Source: Aureobasidium sp. EXF-3400 (taxonomy: Eukaryota > Ascomycota > Dothideomycetes > Dothideales > Saccotheciaceae). From it: DNA of 64,000 bases. The stretch spans positions 16,734 to 80,733 of the forward strand of contig SWBL01000247.1 of the NCBI GenBank assembly GCA_024195585.1, in the 5' to 3' direction. The notes under the pieces are model-generated. The model ran no database searches and was not told the DNA's origin. It was given only the letters and a program-made list of their open reading frames with translations. A program made the position numbers and the translations under genes. Numbering within the stretch: the first letter of the stretch is position 1; each line of letters opens with the position of its first letter. Positions 1-10,779 of this stretch are shown piece after piece.

Positions 1-281
1 AGAGGAGAAACACAGAACTTGTGAGAAAGTGCAGATGTCTTGACCGCAGTGGATCGGGCGGACGCGGTCATGCAGCCCGTCTTGATTGGTGATTCGCTGC
101 AATTCAGCATCATCAACTTCGATCTGCTCGTCATCACCAGATTGCCCCGCTAAACAAGCCTCTGTGAACGTGAAGCTATGGCCATAGCGTGATCCTTGAC
201 CTCGGCTCTGTACATCAAGGTCAAGAAACACATCAACCCGCTACATTGATCCTATACAAAGACACATCAGATCTAGCCATC

Positions 282-939
282 ATGTCTCGTAAGTTGTATA
301 TAGCCTAGAAGAGAGATGGTGTAAAAACTGACTCGGCTTTGAGACACCACATTCCCCTCCGACATCCCAATTCCTACCGACGATGGAGCTTGCAACCACC
401 TTCCAGGCATGAAATTGCCGCCTCTCTCCCTCCCAGCCACAAATGAGAGTCAAGTCAAATTATCCTCTCTGCAAGGCTTAGTGATACTCTTCTGCTACCC
501 TCGCACCGGCGCCCCCGGCGAAACAATTCCAGACGAATGGAACTCGATCCCAGGAGCCCGGGGCTGCACTCCTCAAGCTTGTTCATTCAGAGATACACAC
601 CGAGAATTCATGACTGCAGGTGTAAACAAGATCTTTGGTTTGAGCACCCAATCAACCTCTTACCAACAGGAAGCCAAGACGAGATTGAACCTGCCTTATG
701 AATTGCTGAGTGATGAGAACTTGGACTTTGTCGAGGCATTGAGTTTGCCTACCATTGACTGGCAGGGCAGAAAACTTACAAAGAGAATCACTCTTGCCAT
801 GGTTGAGGGCAAAATTGTCAAAGTCTGGTACCCGGTGTTTCCTCCTGATCAGTCTGCACAACAGGTTCTGGAGTGGTTGGCAGAGGAAAAAACCAGCGGG
901 CACAAATTTACCGGCAATCGTCGTTTGTCTGTTACATAG
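282..939 (+). CDS. PrxQ/BCP-type peroxiredoxin, 2 exons
   Basis: Thiol peroxidase of the AhpC/TSA superfamily that reduces hydroperoxides using thioredoxin or glutathione-type reductants. Exon 1 is only 7 nt (282-288), the intron is 289-343 (GTAAGT...CTGAC...GAG), and exon 2 is 344-939. The joined frame reads into a DDGACNHLPG stretch before the first long-frame methionine, which supports the tiny first exon. The product is 200 aa. The motif GCTPQACSFRD places the likely peroxidatic Cys at about 77 and the resolving Cys at about 82, the four-residue spacing typical of PrxQ. No signal peptide is visible, so it is probably cytosolic or nuclear. The family call is firm; the exact substrate is unknown. 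Confidence 0.88.
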
Positions 940-1376
940 GATGTTAAATTCACACTTACCTCATTTCACATTAATCAATAGGCCCATTAGCATGTTAATC
1001 TTGGTTGTCGTTGGCCCCAGACAACTGTAGAGGCGATATTCGCATTCTGGAATGTCTGAGCAGGGTTACCAGTTTAACATTATGAGCGACCCTGTCCTTC
1101 CTCGAGGCCATGCCGGCAGGGCCTTCTCTTGAGACGTGCTGGTTCAAGACCGACAGGTCCTTTTTTCATGTTGTACCTTTGAGTCGTTGACTGGCTCCTA
1201 TCACTACTAGATATGGCTCCCAGTAGATGTAAATACATTCGGATTAGCTACGTATGTACACAGTAGAGAAGACGATCTAGTATGATATTACGAAGATGAT
1301 ACTGTGGTACAGTAAATTAGGAATAGTCCGTATAGATAGACGAACAGAAGAAGGTGGTTTCCAAAAACTGGTACGA
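940..1376. other. convergent intergenic region
   Basis: Lies between the 3' ends of the peroxiredoxin and lipin genes and holds both 3' untranslated regions. I see no further gene, RNA or repeat. Confidence 0.6.
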
Positions 1377-3785
1377 CTAAGCAGTCGACGCTCTAGATGT
1401 AGACGCTAACAGTTTGGGAAGATCTCTCTCATCAAGGCCTTCAGCTTCATCGTCATCCGGATTACTTTCTTCGTCGTCCTCGTAATCATCCTCCTCATCA
1501 TCTTCGTCTCTGTCTCCACCTTCTACCGACTCAAGGACAGAGTGATACATGGCGGCGTTATCCTCGTCGTCGTCTTCGATACTACGTCGAGCTTCCGAAA
1601 TATAACTGTCGCCCATGTCACCGTCATCTTCGCTGAATCGCCTCGTATTGGCACGAGACCTGTTGTTTCCTCGCAGGCCTCCGCGTATTGATTCCTCGTC
1701 ACTGGAGTCATCTTCGCTCTCGGAAGCAGAGAAGTCGGCGAGTTCGAGCGGTTTCTCGCGCCAGTAGTTGAAGTCGGTGAACTCTTCGCCGCCGCCTTTC
1801 ACGAGTAATCCCACAGGTGGGAAGTAGTGATCCACAATCTCGCGCATACTTACATAGCCTGTCTTGTATGTGTTCAGTGATAGCAGATCCAACGAGACTT
1901 CTGCATTAGAGTTAATAGTGAAGATCCTCGTGCTGGGAATGTTGACAGAGCGATATGATAGCGCATCTGTCAAACGATTTCCGAAGCCTGCGTAGAATGG
2001 TGAGCCACCCTTGCCGCTTGACTTTCCGACCAGGCCGTTCTTGCTTTCGGCTGAGGTCGTGGGTCCTGCTTTGTCTGCATTGTTGCTGCCTCCCATACCA
2101 GTAAACAAGGCCATGATATCGCGCAGACAGGCCATTTTGAAGACTTCGGGCTTTCGAAGATAGACTTCGCGTCGCAAAGCGGCAATGGTTCGATCAGGAC
2201 TCATGATTGTCGGACCCCTTGGTAGTTTGAAACCTCCGTCTTGCACTACATTGGCGAGATAGTTTCTCGTTGTATCTGCCTGGCCTACTCCTCGGGAGGT
2301 GAGATACATTATGTTATATCCATTGGCTGAGATCTCGGTGAACAGCTTGGCTACACCGAGATGAGTCCAGTCGCGACCAATCATGTTGAGGACGTGGCCC
2401 AAAGCGTCGGATTTGGTGATTGTGCCATCAATGTCTGAGATGACAATAGGTACATCCCAACGCCAGCGGTATATTACAGCAGTGCAGGTAGCACGGTTAA
2501 CACTGAAGCTCATGGGATTGGGCCCTGGCTTTAGATCTAAAGACTGGAGTTGGTCGCTACTCAAGCGGAGCGTCTTTGCATAGTTGCGATTGGGATCGCC
2601 AACAGCTTGCGGAGATGCAGGGCCAGATGACATGCCTAGAGCGCTGTCAGAGTCTCGTCGCATATGCGCACCATTGAATGTAGCGGTTGTATCACTGCGG
2701 GAGTCGTCCGAGTGGTATCCCGGATCTGACAGAGCGTCGGTCGAGAGCAAGGCAGTAGCGTTCAGAACATTTAGGCCCTGGGCGACTTTTCTGTTGGCTT
2801 GTTCCTTAGCTTCCTCACTGCTGTAGATCCACAAGTTGCCCTTTTCGTCTGCGCCGATCAAGGAGCCAATGTCATAGTTTCCTTCGAGTTCTTCGGACAA
2901 AATCTTCCTGGCTAGAACCTCGGCGCGTAAGCCTTCGTCTTCACTGCTCTTGTAACCCGTCATGTCCAGCATGATGTCGCCTTTGTCGGTGACCTGGGAA
3001 GGGATGTTAGAACCCCATAGCTTCTTGGAAAGATTGATGGCTCTTGTGACGGCTTCTTCGCCAGAAACTGGCGGCGGGCTTGTAGAACGTTCTGTTCTCG
3101 AGCGAGTCGACTCGGATTGGAAGGGTAATGTCAAGGGATCGCTTGCTTTAATCGAGGCGTCGATGGCGGCTTTCGCAGCGGGAACGGCATCGGCGGTGGC
3201 AGAGCGATGGAGGTGGGCGGGAAGAGGTTTGGGGTTGTCGATAGCGATGGACTGGTCGGCGTGATCATGAGGAGACAGAGGCTGGCCATTGTCGCTTTGA
3301 GCACGTCTCTCGTCGGAATAAGGGTTGAAGTTGATTGCAGCGACGGATTTGGCGTGCTCCCTCCGGTTGTATGTGGGGGTCGTGGGGAGGGTGGCAGACA
3401 AGGAGTTTAGATCGAGAGAGTCGGGTTCGGCCAGAGAGATGGGTTGCGTAGAGGTGAACTCGGGGCTTGAGGCAGGTGAGACCAAGGGAGATGTCTGAAG
3501 AGCTTCGGGTACGCTCGAAGAAGTCTCAAAGACAAAGAAGGCCTCACCCCCCTCACCCAGTTTCATGGGGAAGTCGCGACGCTCATTGTTGACGGTAAAC
3601 TCAACCTTCTTCTCGGATGGCCTCAGGAGGGAGAACTTGCCAAAGCGGACGTGGAAGGGCGAGCAGGCAAGAGAGCCGTCTTCCTGCTCGACGACAATGA
3701 CGTCGATCGCGCCGCTGAGAGTGGCTGGGTTGATCGAGTTCCACGTCTTGGACACGGAACCGGACAAGGAGCGCACGTACTGCAT
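1377..3785 (-). CDS. PAH1: lipin, Mg2+-dependent phosphatidate phosphatase
   Basis: Dephosphorylates phosphatidic acid to diacylglycerol, the step that controls triacylglycerol synthesis and nuclear/ER membrane growth. The product is 802 aa from the ATG at 3785, where the protein starts MQYVRSLSG, matching the family's conserved start; an in-frame ATG nine codons upstream (3812) is less likely. It has an N-LIP domain in the first ~110 residues, a Ser/Pro-rich middle, and a C-LIP/HAD domain with the DxDxT catalytic motif (Asp451, Asp453, Thr455). After that comes the conserved WREKPLELADFS tryptophan motif and a strongly acidic tail, as in yeast Pah1. It is intronless. In yeast this family is controlled by phosphorylation of the disordered regions and by Nem1-Spo7. 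Confidence 0.95.
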   Translation of the reverse strand: MQYVRSLSGSVSKTWNSINPATLSGAIDVIVVEQEDGSLACSPFHVRFGKFSLLRPSEKKVEFTVNNERRDFPMKLGEGGEAFFVFETSSSVPEALQTSPLVSPASSPEFTSTQPISLAEPDSLDLNSLSATLPTTPTYNRREHAKSVAAINFNPYSDERRAQSDNGQPLSPHDHADQSIAIDNPKPLPAHLHRSATADAVPAAKAAIDASIKASDPLTLPFQSESTRSRTERSTSPPPVSGEEAVTRAINLSKKLWGSNIPSQVTDKGDIMLDMTGYKSSEDEGLRAEVLARKILSEELEGNYDIGSLIGADEKGNLWIYSSEEAKEQANRKVAQGLNVLNATALLSTDALSDPGYHSDDSRSDTTATFNGAHMRRDSDSALGMSSGPASPQAVGDPNRNYAKTLRLSSDQLQSLDLKPGPNPMSFSVNRATCTAVIYRWRWDVPIVISDIDGTITKSDALGHVLNMIGRDWTHLGVAKLFTEISANGYNIMYLTSRGVGQADTTRNYLANVVQDGGFKLPRGPTIMSPDRTIAALRREVYLRKPEVFKMACLRDIMALFTGMGGSNNADKAGPTTSAESKNGLVGKSSGKGGSPFYAGFGNRLTDALSYRSVNIPSTRIFTINSNAEVSLDLLSLNTYKTGYVSMREIVDHYFPPVGLLVKGGGEEFTDFNYWREKPLELADFSASESEDDSSDEESIRGGLRGNNRSRANTRRFSEDDGDMGDSYISEARRSIEDDDEDNAAMYHSVLESVEGGDRDEDDEEDDYEDDEESNPDDDEAEGLDERDLPKLLASTSRASTA

Positions 3786-4428
3786 GGCACCGACAGGTGG
3801 ACGAGCTGTCAAGCTGGGGCTAGGGGCATGTGGAGAGCAAGTTTAAAGAGTAAGAAGATGAAGTATAAAGAACAAAGCACCAACTCGGGTCCGAGAGCAG
3901 CAGACTGACCAGCTGATGCGGGAAACGCGGAGTCAGACTCTCCAAAGAGGCACTCGTACGAGTTCGTGAGATAATTTGCTTGCGAGTCTACCTGTGCTCA
4001 AGGCCCCAACACAGAGATATACCGCATGTGATAGGGATTTTTTTACCCGGGTGCCTGCTATCTAGTTGGCATGTGATATTGCATGGGTCTTGGTCGTCTG
4101 TCTGCACGAAAGCTCTCTAGAGGAACCTCGGGCCGCCGCGTGTCAACCCGATCTTCTAACTTCTCCCCCGCCAAGCACATAGAAAGAGAGCAGCCAAAGG
4201 CTTGTACCTATTTCTACTTGAGCATCCAAGATATATAGTGTGCATAAACGCCCTATCGTCTTCTGGCCGACTATAGAATATATTCATGGAAGCGGGCATT
4301 GGATTAAACGCGACCGACCAGACTTGGACTTTCTTTCCGACCTTGATCAGGCTTTCTGGGCAGCGGCAGCGGCGAGACGGCTTTTGCAAGCCCAAGTGCT
4401 CCACCGCCCTCTCCCTCCTCCCTCAGCC
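3786..4428. other. divergent promoter region, lipin / FN3 protein
   Basis: Shared upstream region of two divergently transcribed genes. Several short pyrimidine-rich tracts precede the plus-strand ATG at 4429. I see no additional gene. Confidence 0.55.
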
Positions 4429-7400
4429 ATGCGCCTGCTCATGTTGCTGAACAACGCATATCTGCTCTTCAGCACCACCTTCAACACCCTGTGTGTGGGT
4501 GCCGCTCTTGTCTGGTCAGACCCCTCGTGCCCTTGCCCGCGACTTCCCTCTCTGCGTGTCCCTTCGCTCCTTCCCTCGTGTCCACATCGTCGTTGTCTGC
4601 TCCACGCACGTGCTGACCTAGTGCAGGCTCACATACCGTGCCTACCTCGTTATCCATAAGCCTCTAGATGAACTCGTCGGCCTTCTGGGTTGCGAGATCC
4701 CCCAAGACCCTCATGTCGACCTCGCTGGAATCAAAGCCGACGGCTTCGTCCTGCACTGGAAGCCTGCAGACGAGCGCAAATCAAACCATCGCTACGAGAT
4801 TCAACTCAACGGCTCTATAATCGCCCATGTCTCACACTCCAATACCTCCATCGTTATCTCCAACCTACGCCACAGCCAGCTGTACATTGTACGCATCATT
4901 ACCGTTAACGCCGTCGACTTCCGCGCTGCCAGCAGCCCCATTCGCCTATGTACAAAATCGGCCGAATCTCAAGACTTCTTTGATACGCCCAACGGCTCTC
5001 TGCCCTCCTCTTCTGGTCCAGTCATACGTCCGCTGCACGTGTTCCCACCAGATGTTTCGACTATCCCTGCCACTCCGCCTCCTCTTGTCCGCGAGACAAG
5101 TAACGGTCCTCTCCAGGCCAAGAAGAGTCTTTTCAGCAGACGTCCGTCACCCCTCCCTGGTTTGGACACTCAACTATCCTCTTTTGATGAAGCCAACGAC
5201 CAGGATGGTCCAGGAGACAATCAGCAAGCTCTGACCGAGAAGCTGGATGAGATTGGCCGCGAAACGGCCGAGATTGACAAGCAAATCCAGGACGAGGAAC
5301 AAGAGGCCATTGCCGCAAAAGCCAGTCTGGTCAAGGAACGCGATGAATTGCGAAGCGAGTTGAAAGAGAAGGACGACACCAGCAGGGATCTCCGCAAACA
5401 GGTCAATGCTCTGGAACGAAACAACCAAGCTGCACAGAACAAGAAGAACGCCCAGGAAAAAGCTCTACAGCAGAAACAGAATGAAAGACAGAAGCTCAAG
5501 GATGACGCTGCGAGATGGCAGCAGGAGATGGCACAGATGGAGCATGACATGGTCAGCATTGCAGAACAGAAGAAAACACTACTCGAAGACACGGAGCGCG
5601 AAAAGGTCGAATTGATGGACAAGCAAGCACAAGAACTGCAGACACTCAAGAACATGGAAGACGAGAACAAGGAAGTTGGTGGCCAGATCAAGAAGCTCGA
5701 AAGAGACACGACAAATTCGCCCAGCGGATCTGAGCCCAACGATCACAACGATGCCCTTGCCGCCCACGAGGCCGAGGAAGACCGTATGTGGGCCGACAAG
5801 CTGCGAGGCTTGGAGGAACAGTATGTAATTGCTCATCAGAACATGGACGCCGCACGCCGTTTCTTCGACAGCGCCTACTCTCAACTCGCCATGGTCAAAC
5901 AGCGACAGTCCGAATTGACTCAAATGGCTTCGGCTGTCCCTCCCATCTTCGACCAACCCATTTCGCGTGCTAGCAGTCTACGCCAAAGACGTCCTCCGAG
6001 CCGTCCTTCTGCAAACAATTCAAACGCTTCTCCTTTCGCATCTTCCACTGCTCCTGCATTCAGCAGTGCCCTGGCTACTTCTGGCCCGACAACCATCTCT
6101 CCAGGCTTCACCACTTCGGCATCTTCCTTCTTCAACATCAACAACGGCATGACATTGGATCGTCCTATGAGCGACTTTTCTCCTGCGGAAATCGACAGGC
6201 TGACTGGGGGTGCTCCTATGAGTCCGAGTGCAGGTGCTGAGCTGTTGCCTGCAGGACTACTCAGTAATTCTGACGAAGATCCACCCGATCGTTTCCTCGG
6301 CCCTGCTGCACATATTCACGCAAAAGACGACGACGATACAGGATCTGATGGTATACAGCCTTCTAATCATATGTTGCCTGGTCTTGGTGTCCTTCCAGGC
6401 TTGGGTGCCTTACCTGGTTTGGGCGCCTCGAGGCCGTTTGAACTACCTCAAGGTCCGACAAGCCCGAACTCTGCCAGCAGCAGATCGCCTAGTCTGTTTG
6501 CCAGCCCACGTGCTAGTGCGAGCAATCTAATGTACAACTCTCCTGATGTGGCCTTGGACAGTGATCGCCGCTCAATCAGATCCAGCACATCTGGTCGCGC
6601 AGCTAGCGGTAGTGCTCCTCACACCAGTGGCAGTCGTTTCGGCCAAATTCTTGGTCTCGACAAGCTCAACCGTCAGCGCGGTAAGACACTGTCTGAGCAA
6701 GGTCCAGCTTTGGGTTCCCTGAGCAAGTCGCAGAGTCAGTCGTTACCTCGCAACGAAGAAGGAGATGAACACCCTGGATCAGGACGCCGTAGAAACAGCA
6801 GCCATTCCGGAAATTTCTTTGGTATCAACTTGGGAAGGACCACTGGTCACACCAAGAGTATGGGCTCTGAGAGCTTGCCTTCTCAGAAACATATTGCTGT
6901 CCGCAGGAGGCCATTCAACATGTTCGGCTCGAAGACAGATGGATGGGCTGCAATCTTGGGGCAGGACAGAGCCGCTGCACTCAACGAGAGGTCCAATGTA
7001 CTGAGCAACTTGGGCAAAGATGACGGTAGATCGTCTCCACGTCCTATTTCTGTTCACTCCAACGAGCTGCCCCGACCTTCCCAAGATAGTTCATCGTGGG
7101 GTCTTTGGTCATCAAATGAGCCTTTCAACCAAAGGAGCAGTCCTCTCAGCTCCGATTGGATGGCTGCTCCGGCAGTAACCCACAACATGTGGGGTTCCAG
7201 ACAGCCGTCAAGACGTCCTTCGATCCAGCACGGCCAGTCTGGTGGTAGCTTGTCTTATGACATGCTCGACGACGGGATTGACAACAACAGCTCTTATGCC
7301 TTCAGCCCACCGCAGTCAACAGCAAGCCTGGCCCCCATCGGCACGAAACCGCCCCACATGCTCAAGCGCAACATCCCTGACCCCAAGCTCAACCCAGCAG

Positions 7401-8008
7401 CCAAAGATTTCCGTTCTCTCTTCTCGCGCCCCAGCTCCACATCCTCGGACGCTGAGGATGAGGAAGACGACAAAATCAATCTGATTGGTGCCACACCGCT
7501 TACCTCCCCTTCCAAAGCACCTCACCAGCCTCTGCATCTGAACCTCGAGCCAGAGTCCTCACCAGAGTTTGGACGCCAACCCAGAGACGCATATTCGATC
7601 AACACAGCCTCGTCCGTCCTCTCCGATTCACGTGATAGCCTTGATCGTAGCATCAGCCACACGGCCTCCGACTCTGCGCCATCGACTTCGATTACCTCTA
7701 ACAAAGGTTCTTCTCTCATGTCGAAGCTCACTCGCAAGCACAGCAGCGGCAAGTTCCAGTTCCCGACCTTCTCTCGTTCCACAACTGAGAGGAGCAAACG
7801 TGAGTCAAGCCAACTCCTGGATGTTGAAGATGAGGAACTTATGAGCAAGAGTATGGAAAGTGAGAAGGGAAAGGGCAGTGTCAGGTCTTGGAGTAGTGTC
7901 TTTGGCGTAGGCAAGAAGAAGGACAAGGTCCCACAGACTCCCAAGGAGGAGACTCCTAGTTTGTCTGGAGCTAGCTTCGCCAGTACAGACCATGGAGAGG
8001 AGGACTAG
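4429..8008 (+). CDS. fibronectin type III / coiled-coil protein, 2 exons
   Basis: Large conserved fungal protein of unknown function, 1147 aa. Exon 1 is 4429-4490, the intron 4491-4626, and exon 2 4627-8008. The N-terminal exon encodes a hydrophobic stretch (about residues 3-20), which could anchor the protein in a membrane. A fibronectin type III-like domain follows (about 55-140; core FVLHWKP...YEIQLNG...YIVRIITVNA). A long charged coiled coil covers about 214-383. The remaining ~750 residues are Ser/Pro-rich, probably disordered, and include three tandem LPGLGx units near 6370-6430. A start at 5039 would drop the FN3 domain, so the two-exon model is preferred. FN3 plus coiled coil suggests a scaffold; that is inference. 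Confidence 0.8.
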
Positions 8009-8182
8009 ACGGAATGTACTCTCATTCGATAGCAAAAAAGTCTCATACGTTTAATATCACTCTCTCTCATTATTCTTGAACCTCTCTCCTTATGGCCCCT
8101 TCCTACCTTGATCTCAAAGACAACGACGACTCCCTGCTTAATCGCAAACATCACCACTGCTGCTTCAACTTGGATAATTGTG

Positions 8183-8345
8183 TTCCTTTACATTCTTGCC
8201 TGCTATGAATGAACGTGCCTCGAGATGTGTAATAACTACGCATTCATAATTGGCAGACACCGTGCTGTTCATCTCACCAATGTTATAGACAATGATAGGA
8301 CCAGAAAGACCAGCAGATAAATCAGCATGTTGACGAATGCTGCTT
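8183..8345 (-). pseudogene. decayed fragment of a multicopper oxidase gene
   Basis: Read on the minus strand this stretch encodes DLSAGLSGPIIVYN-(I/S)-GEMNST followed by a diverged AxSFxAGKN block, matching residues ~327-380 of the intact multicopper-oxidase-like protein at 12261-13886. DNA similarity starts at a shared GTCAACATGC. Small deletions relative to the parent (about 4 nt near the start and 6 nt in the middle) break the original frame, and no other part of the oxidase is recognisable nearby. It lies about 4 kb from the intact gene in the opposite orientation, so it is an inverted, truncated duplicate. Confidence 0.8.
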
Positions 8346-8566
8346 CCCAACTTTGGACATTCGTGTTTAGGAAAGCCAAGCCGGGACAGCTCGGCTAGCG
8401 TCGGCAAGCTTCGGCACGTGTCAGCCCTACCAACCACATGTGCCAAGCTTTTACAAATCCTCGCCCAACGCCACCAAAAAAAGTGATAGAAAAAAAGCAA
8501 ATAGTGTAAAACGATCACAACCACGTCCTATACCGTTCTACAGGCTCAAATCAGTGCAAAAAGGAA

Positions 8567-8665
8567 AGCCCCACGTGGGGCTCGAACCCACAGCCTCAAG
8601 ATGACTGCTCGATCGGGAAATGATCGATCTAGAAGTCTTGCGCGCTACCATTGCGCCAGCAGGGC
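8567..8665 (-). tRNA. tRNA-Arg(UCU) with 27-nt intron
   Basis: Full cloverleaf on the minus strand. The acceptor stem 8659-8665 pairs with 8568-8574 (two G-U pairs), the D-stem is GCGC/GCGC, the anticodon stem 8636-8640 pairs with 8597-8601, and the T-arm is perfect at 8575-8591. The anticodon UCU (8631-8633) reads AGA. A 27-nt intron (8603-8629) sits at the canonical position after nucleotide 37. An A-run at 8558-8562 gives a TTTTT Pol III terminator on the minus strand. Confidence 0.93.
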
Positions 8666-9200
8666 TGGTTTGTTGATGACGCTCGAGGTCATGGTCAAAT
8701 ATAACGTCTAATCTCACAAGCCCAGAGAGAACAACGAGCATAGCTATCGAACTCGTGGTTGTAATTTGATCACATATTGAGCAGTCAAGGAAACAATTGA
8801 GCAGAAATTCAGTCTGTTATAACTCTTCCCATAACTCAAGTTAGGGATAGGCATATTGTATACGTCTTGGATGACTAGTTGAGAGGAGTGATAGAACGAT
8901 AAGGGAGGGTTTGCAAGTTTTGGAAAGCGATGTCCGAGGAAAAACTCCATGATATTTGAATAAATACAATGACCATTACTACCGTCCCTGAGGAGTTGAA
9001 CTAGACCGACGTTCTCGGTATCGGACTGCCTCGTTATCGCATTCTGCTGCATAAGGAAAGCGAAGGCCGATAAGGATATCTACATGTACTTCTGCAAAAA
9101 CGATAAGCGATAGCACAACAACAACTTGTCTCCTAGTATCTTTCCCTCTTCTGCATCACACTGTACCCATCCTGAAAGGTGCCCGTCTCAGACAACCACC
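8666..9200. other. intergenic region
   Basis: Upstream of the FMN dehydrogenase and of the tRNA-Arg(UCU). Only short, unconvincing reading frames are present; I see no gene or repeat. Confidence 0.5.
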
Positions 9201-10779
9201 ATGAACCGCTTACCGACACTCGATCCTCATGTTCTTACCATTGCAGATCTCAAAGAGGCAGCATGTCGTGACATGCCGGCAATGTATAGAGGTAGTTACG
9301 ATAGTGTTTTGACTCTGTTGGGAATATGACTGATTGATGAACAGACTATTACAACGAAGGAGCAATGGATTTGATCACGTATGTTTTGGTCCAAAGATAT
9401 CGACAAGACTTCCGCTCATCTTGTGATGCACAGGCTCAAAGATAACGAGGCAGCCTTTAATCGATACAAGATCAGACCTCGAGTCATGGTGAATGTAGCC
9501 AAGATTGATCTCGAAACAGAGATATTTGGTGTCGAGGTGAGAACCAATCCTTCCAAGGAGATACTCGGATGATACCGACTTATCGTACTAGACTTCAGCA
9601 CCTTTTGGGTTCAGTCCAGCAGCCATGCATGGTCTTGCTCATCCAGACGGCGAACTCGCAACTTCTCGTGCTGCAGCCAATGCGAACATTTGCATGGGTC
9701 TGTCAGTATTTGCAACACAGAATCTTGAAGACGTGATAGCCCAAAGCAGAGGCAATCCGTACTTTATGCACATATCGATGATCAAAGACAAGGTAGCATG
9801 CGCAAAAACGATAAAACGTGCCGAAGGCCAGTTGATGATCAGACTCGTTTCTCGGCCTTGGAACTGACAGGAGTACAGCTGCTGGATACAAAGCGATCTT
9901 TCTGTCGGTGGATGTACCCGTACTGGGACAGAGGCTGAACGAGCATAAGAACAAATTTGAGCTACCTGAAGGACTCCAATGGCCGAATTTGACCGCTGTA
10001 GGCGATGGGCTCGAATATGGTAAGTCAGGCGCACTGTTTCTTTGATGGCGTGAGACTGATTTTTGGCAGATGCAACGATTGAGTGGCACACAGCGATACC
10101 GTGGATGCGTTCACAGACCAATCTGGAGTTATGGCTCAAAGGCGTGGCGTCGCCAGAAGACGTTGCCCTGGCGATACAGCACAAAGTTGACGGAATCATG
10201 ATCTCTAATCATGGTAAGTTTGTGGCGTAAATATTCTCCAGATCTGAAGGTTACCTGCTAACTTTGCTTTCTTCTCAGGCGGTCGACAACTCGATGTAAG
10301 TCATGCTTGGCCTGATTCTTATGATGGTTTACTGATCAAGCCTCTCGGTTCAGGGCGTCCCTGCAACGCTCGATAGCCTTCGAGACTGTGCTTCCGTCGC
10401 AAAAGGCAAGATACCGATCGCATTCGACGGTGGCGTGAGAAGGGGTAGTGATATCTTCAAGGCATTGGCGCTGGGTGCCGATTTTGTGTTCATGGGAAGA
10501 GTGCCGATATGGGGACTTGCTGTAAGCTGCGACAAAACAAAGATAAGAACGAGTAAAGACTGATAATTCGGGCAGTATAAGGGGCAGCAAGGTGTTGAAC
10601 TTGCAGTTAAGATCTTGATGGCCGAGTTGCGTATGACCATGGCATTGGCTGGGTGAGTACTTATCTCTACACTTGATAGTGATAAATACTGACGTGATAC
10701 TAGATGTCGAACTGTGAAGGAGATCAACAGGGGACATCTGGCAGTGTTGAAGGGTGACGGTGTGCTGTGCAAGCTGTGA
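9201..10779 (+). CDS. FMN-dependent 2-hydroxyacid dehydrogenase/oxidase, 10 exons
   Basis: Member of the glycolate oxidase / L-lactate dehydrogenase family, which oxidises 2-hydroxy acids to 2-keto acids with FMN. Exons: 9201-9291, 9345-9378, 9434-9536, 9592-9826, 9879-10019, 10070-10213, 10279-10295, 10354-10521, 10576-10652, 10704-10779; phases all agree and give 361 aa. Visible motifs are APFGFSPAAM (FMN binding), SNHGGRQLD with the catalytic His and Arg, and DGGVRRGSD / LGADFVFMGR for the FMN phosphate. The intron after 9826 appears to use a GC donor, since GC-AG restores an ungapped RAEAAGYKAIF. Positions matching plant glycolate oxidase Gln127 and Tyr129 read His and Ser (YFMHISMIKDK), so substrate choice may differ. 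No transit peptide is seen. Confidence 0.85.

Noticed and set aside
5221..5739. 172-codon minus-strand open frame inside the FN3/coiled-coil gene
   Set aside because: It is the antisense shadow of the coiled-coil region, full of Ser/Cys/Leu from reversed Lys/Glu codons.
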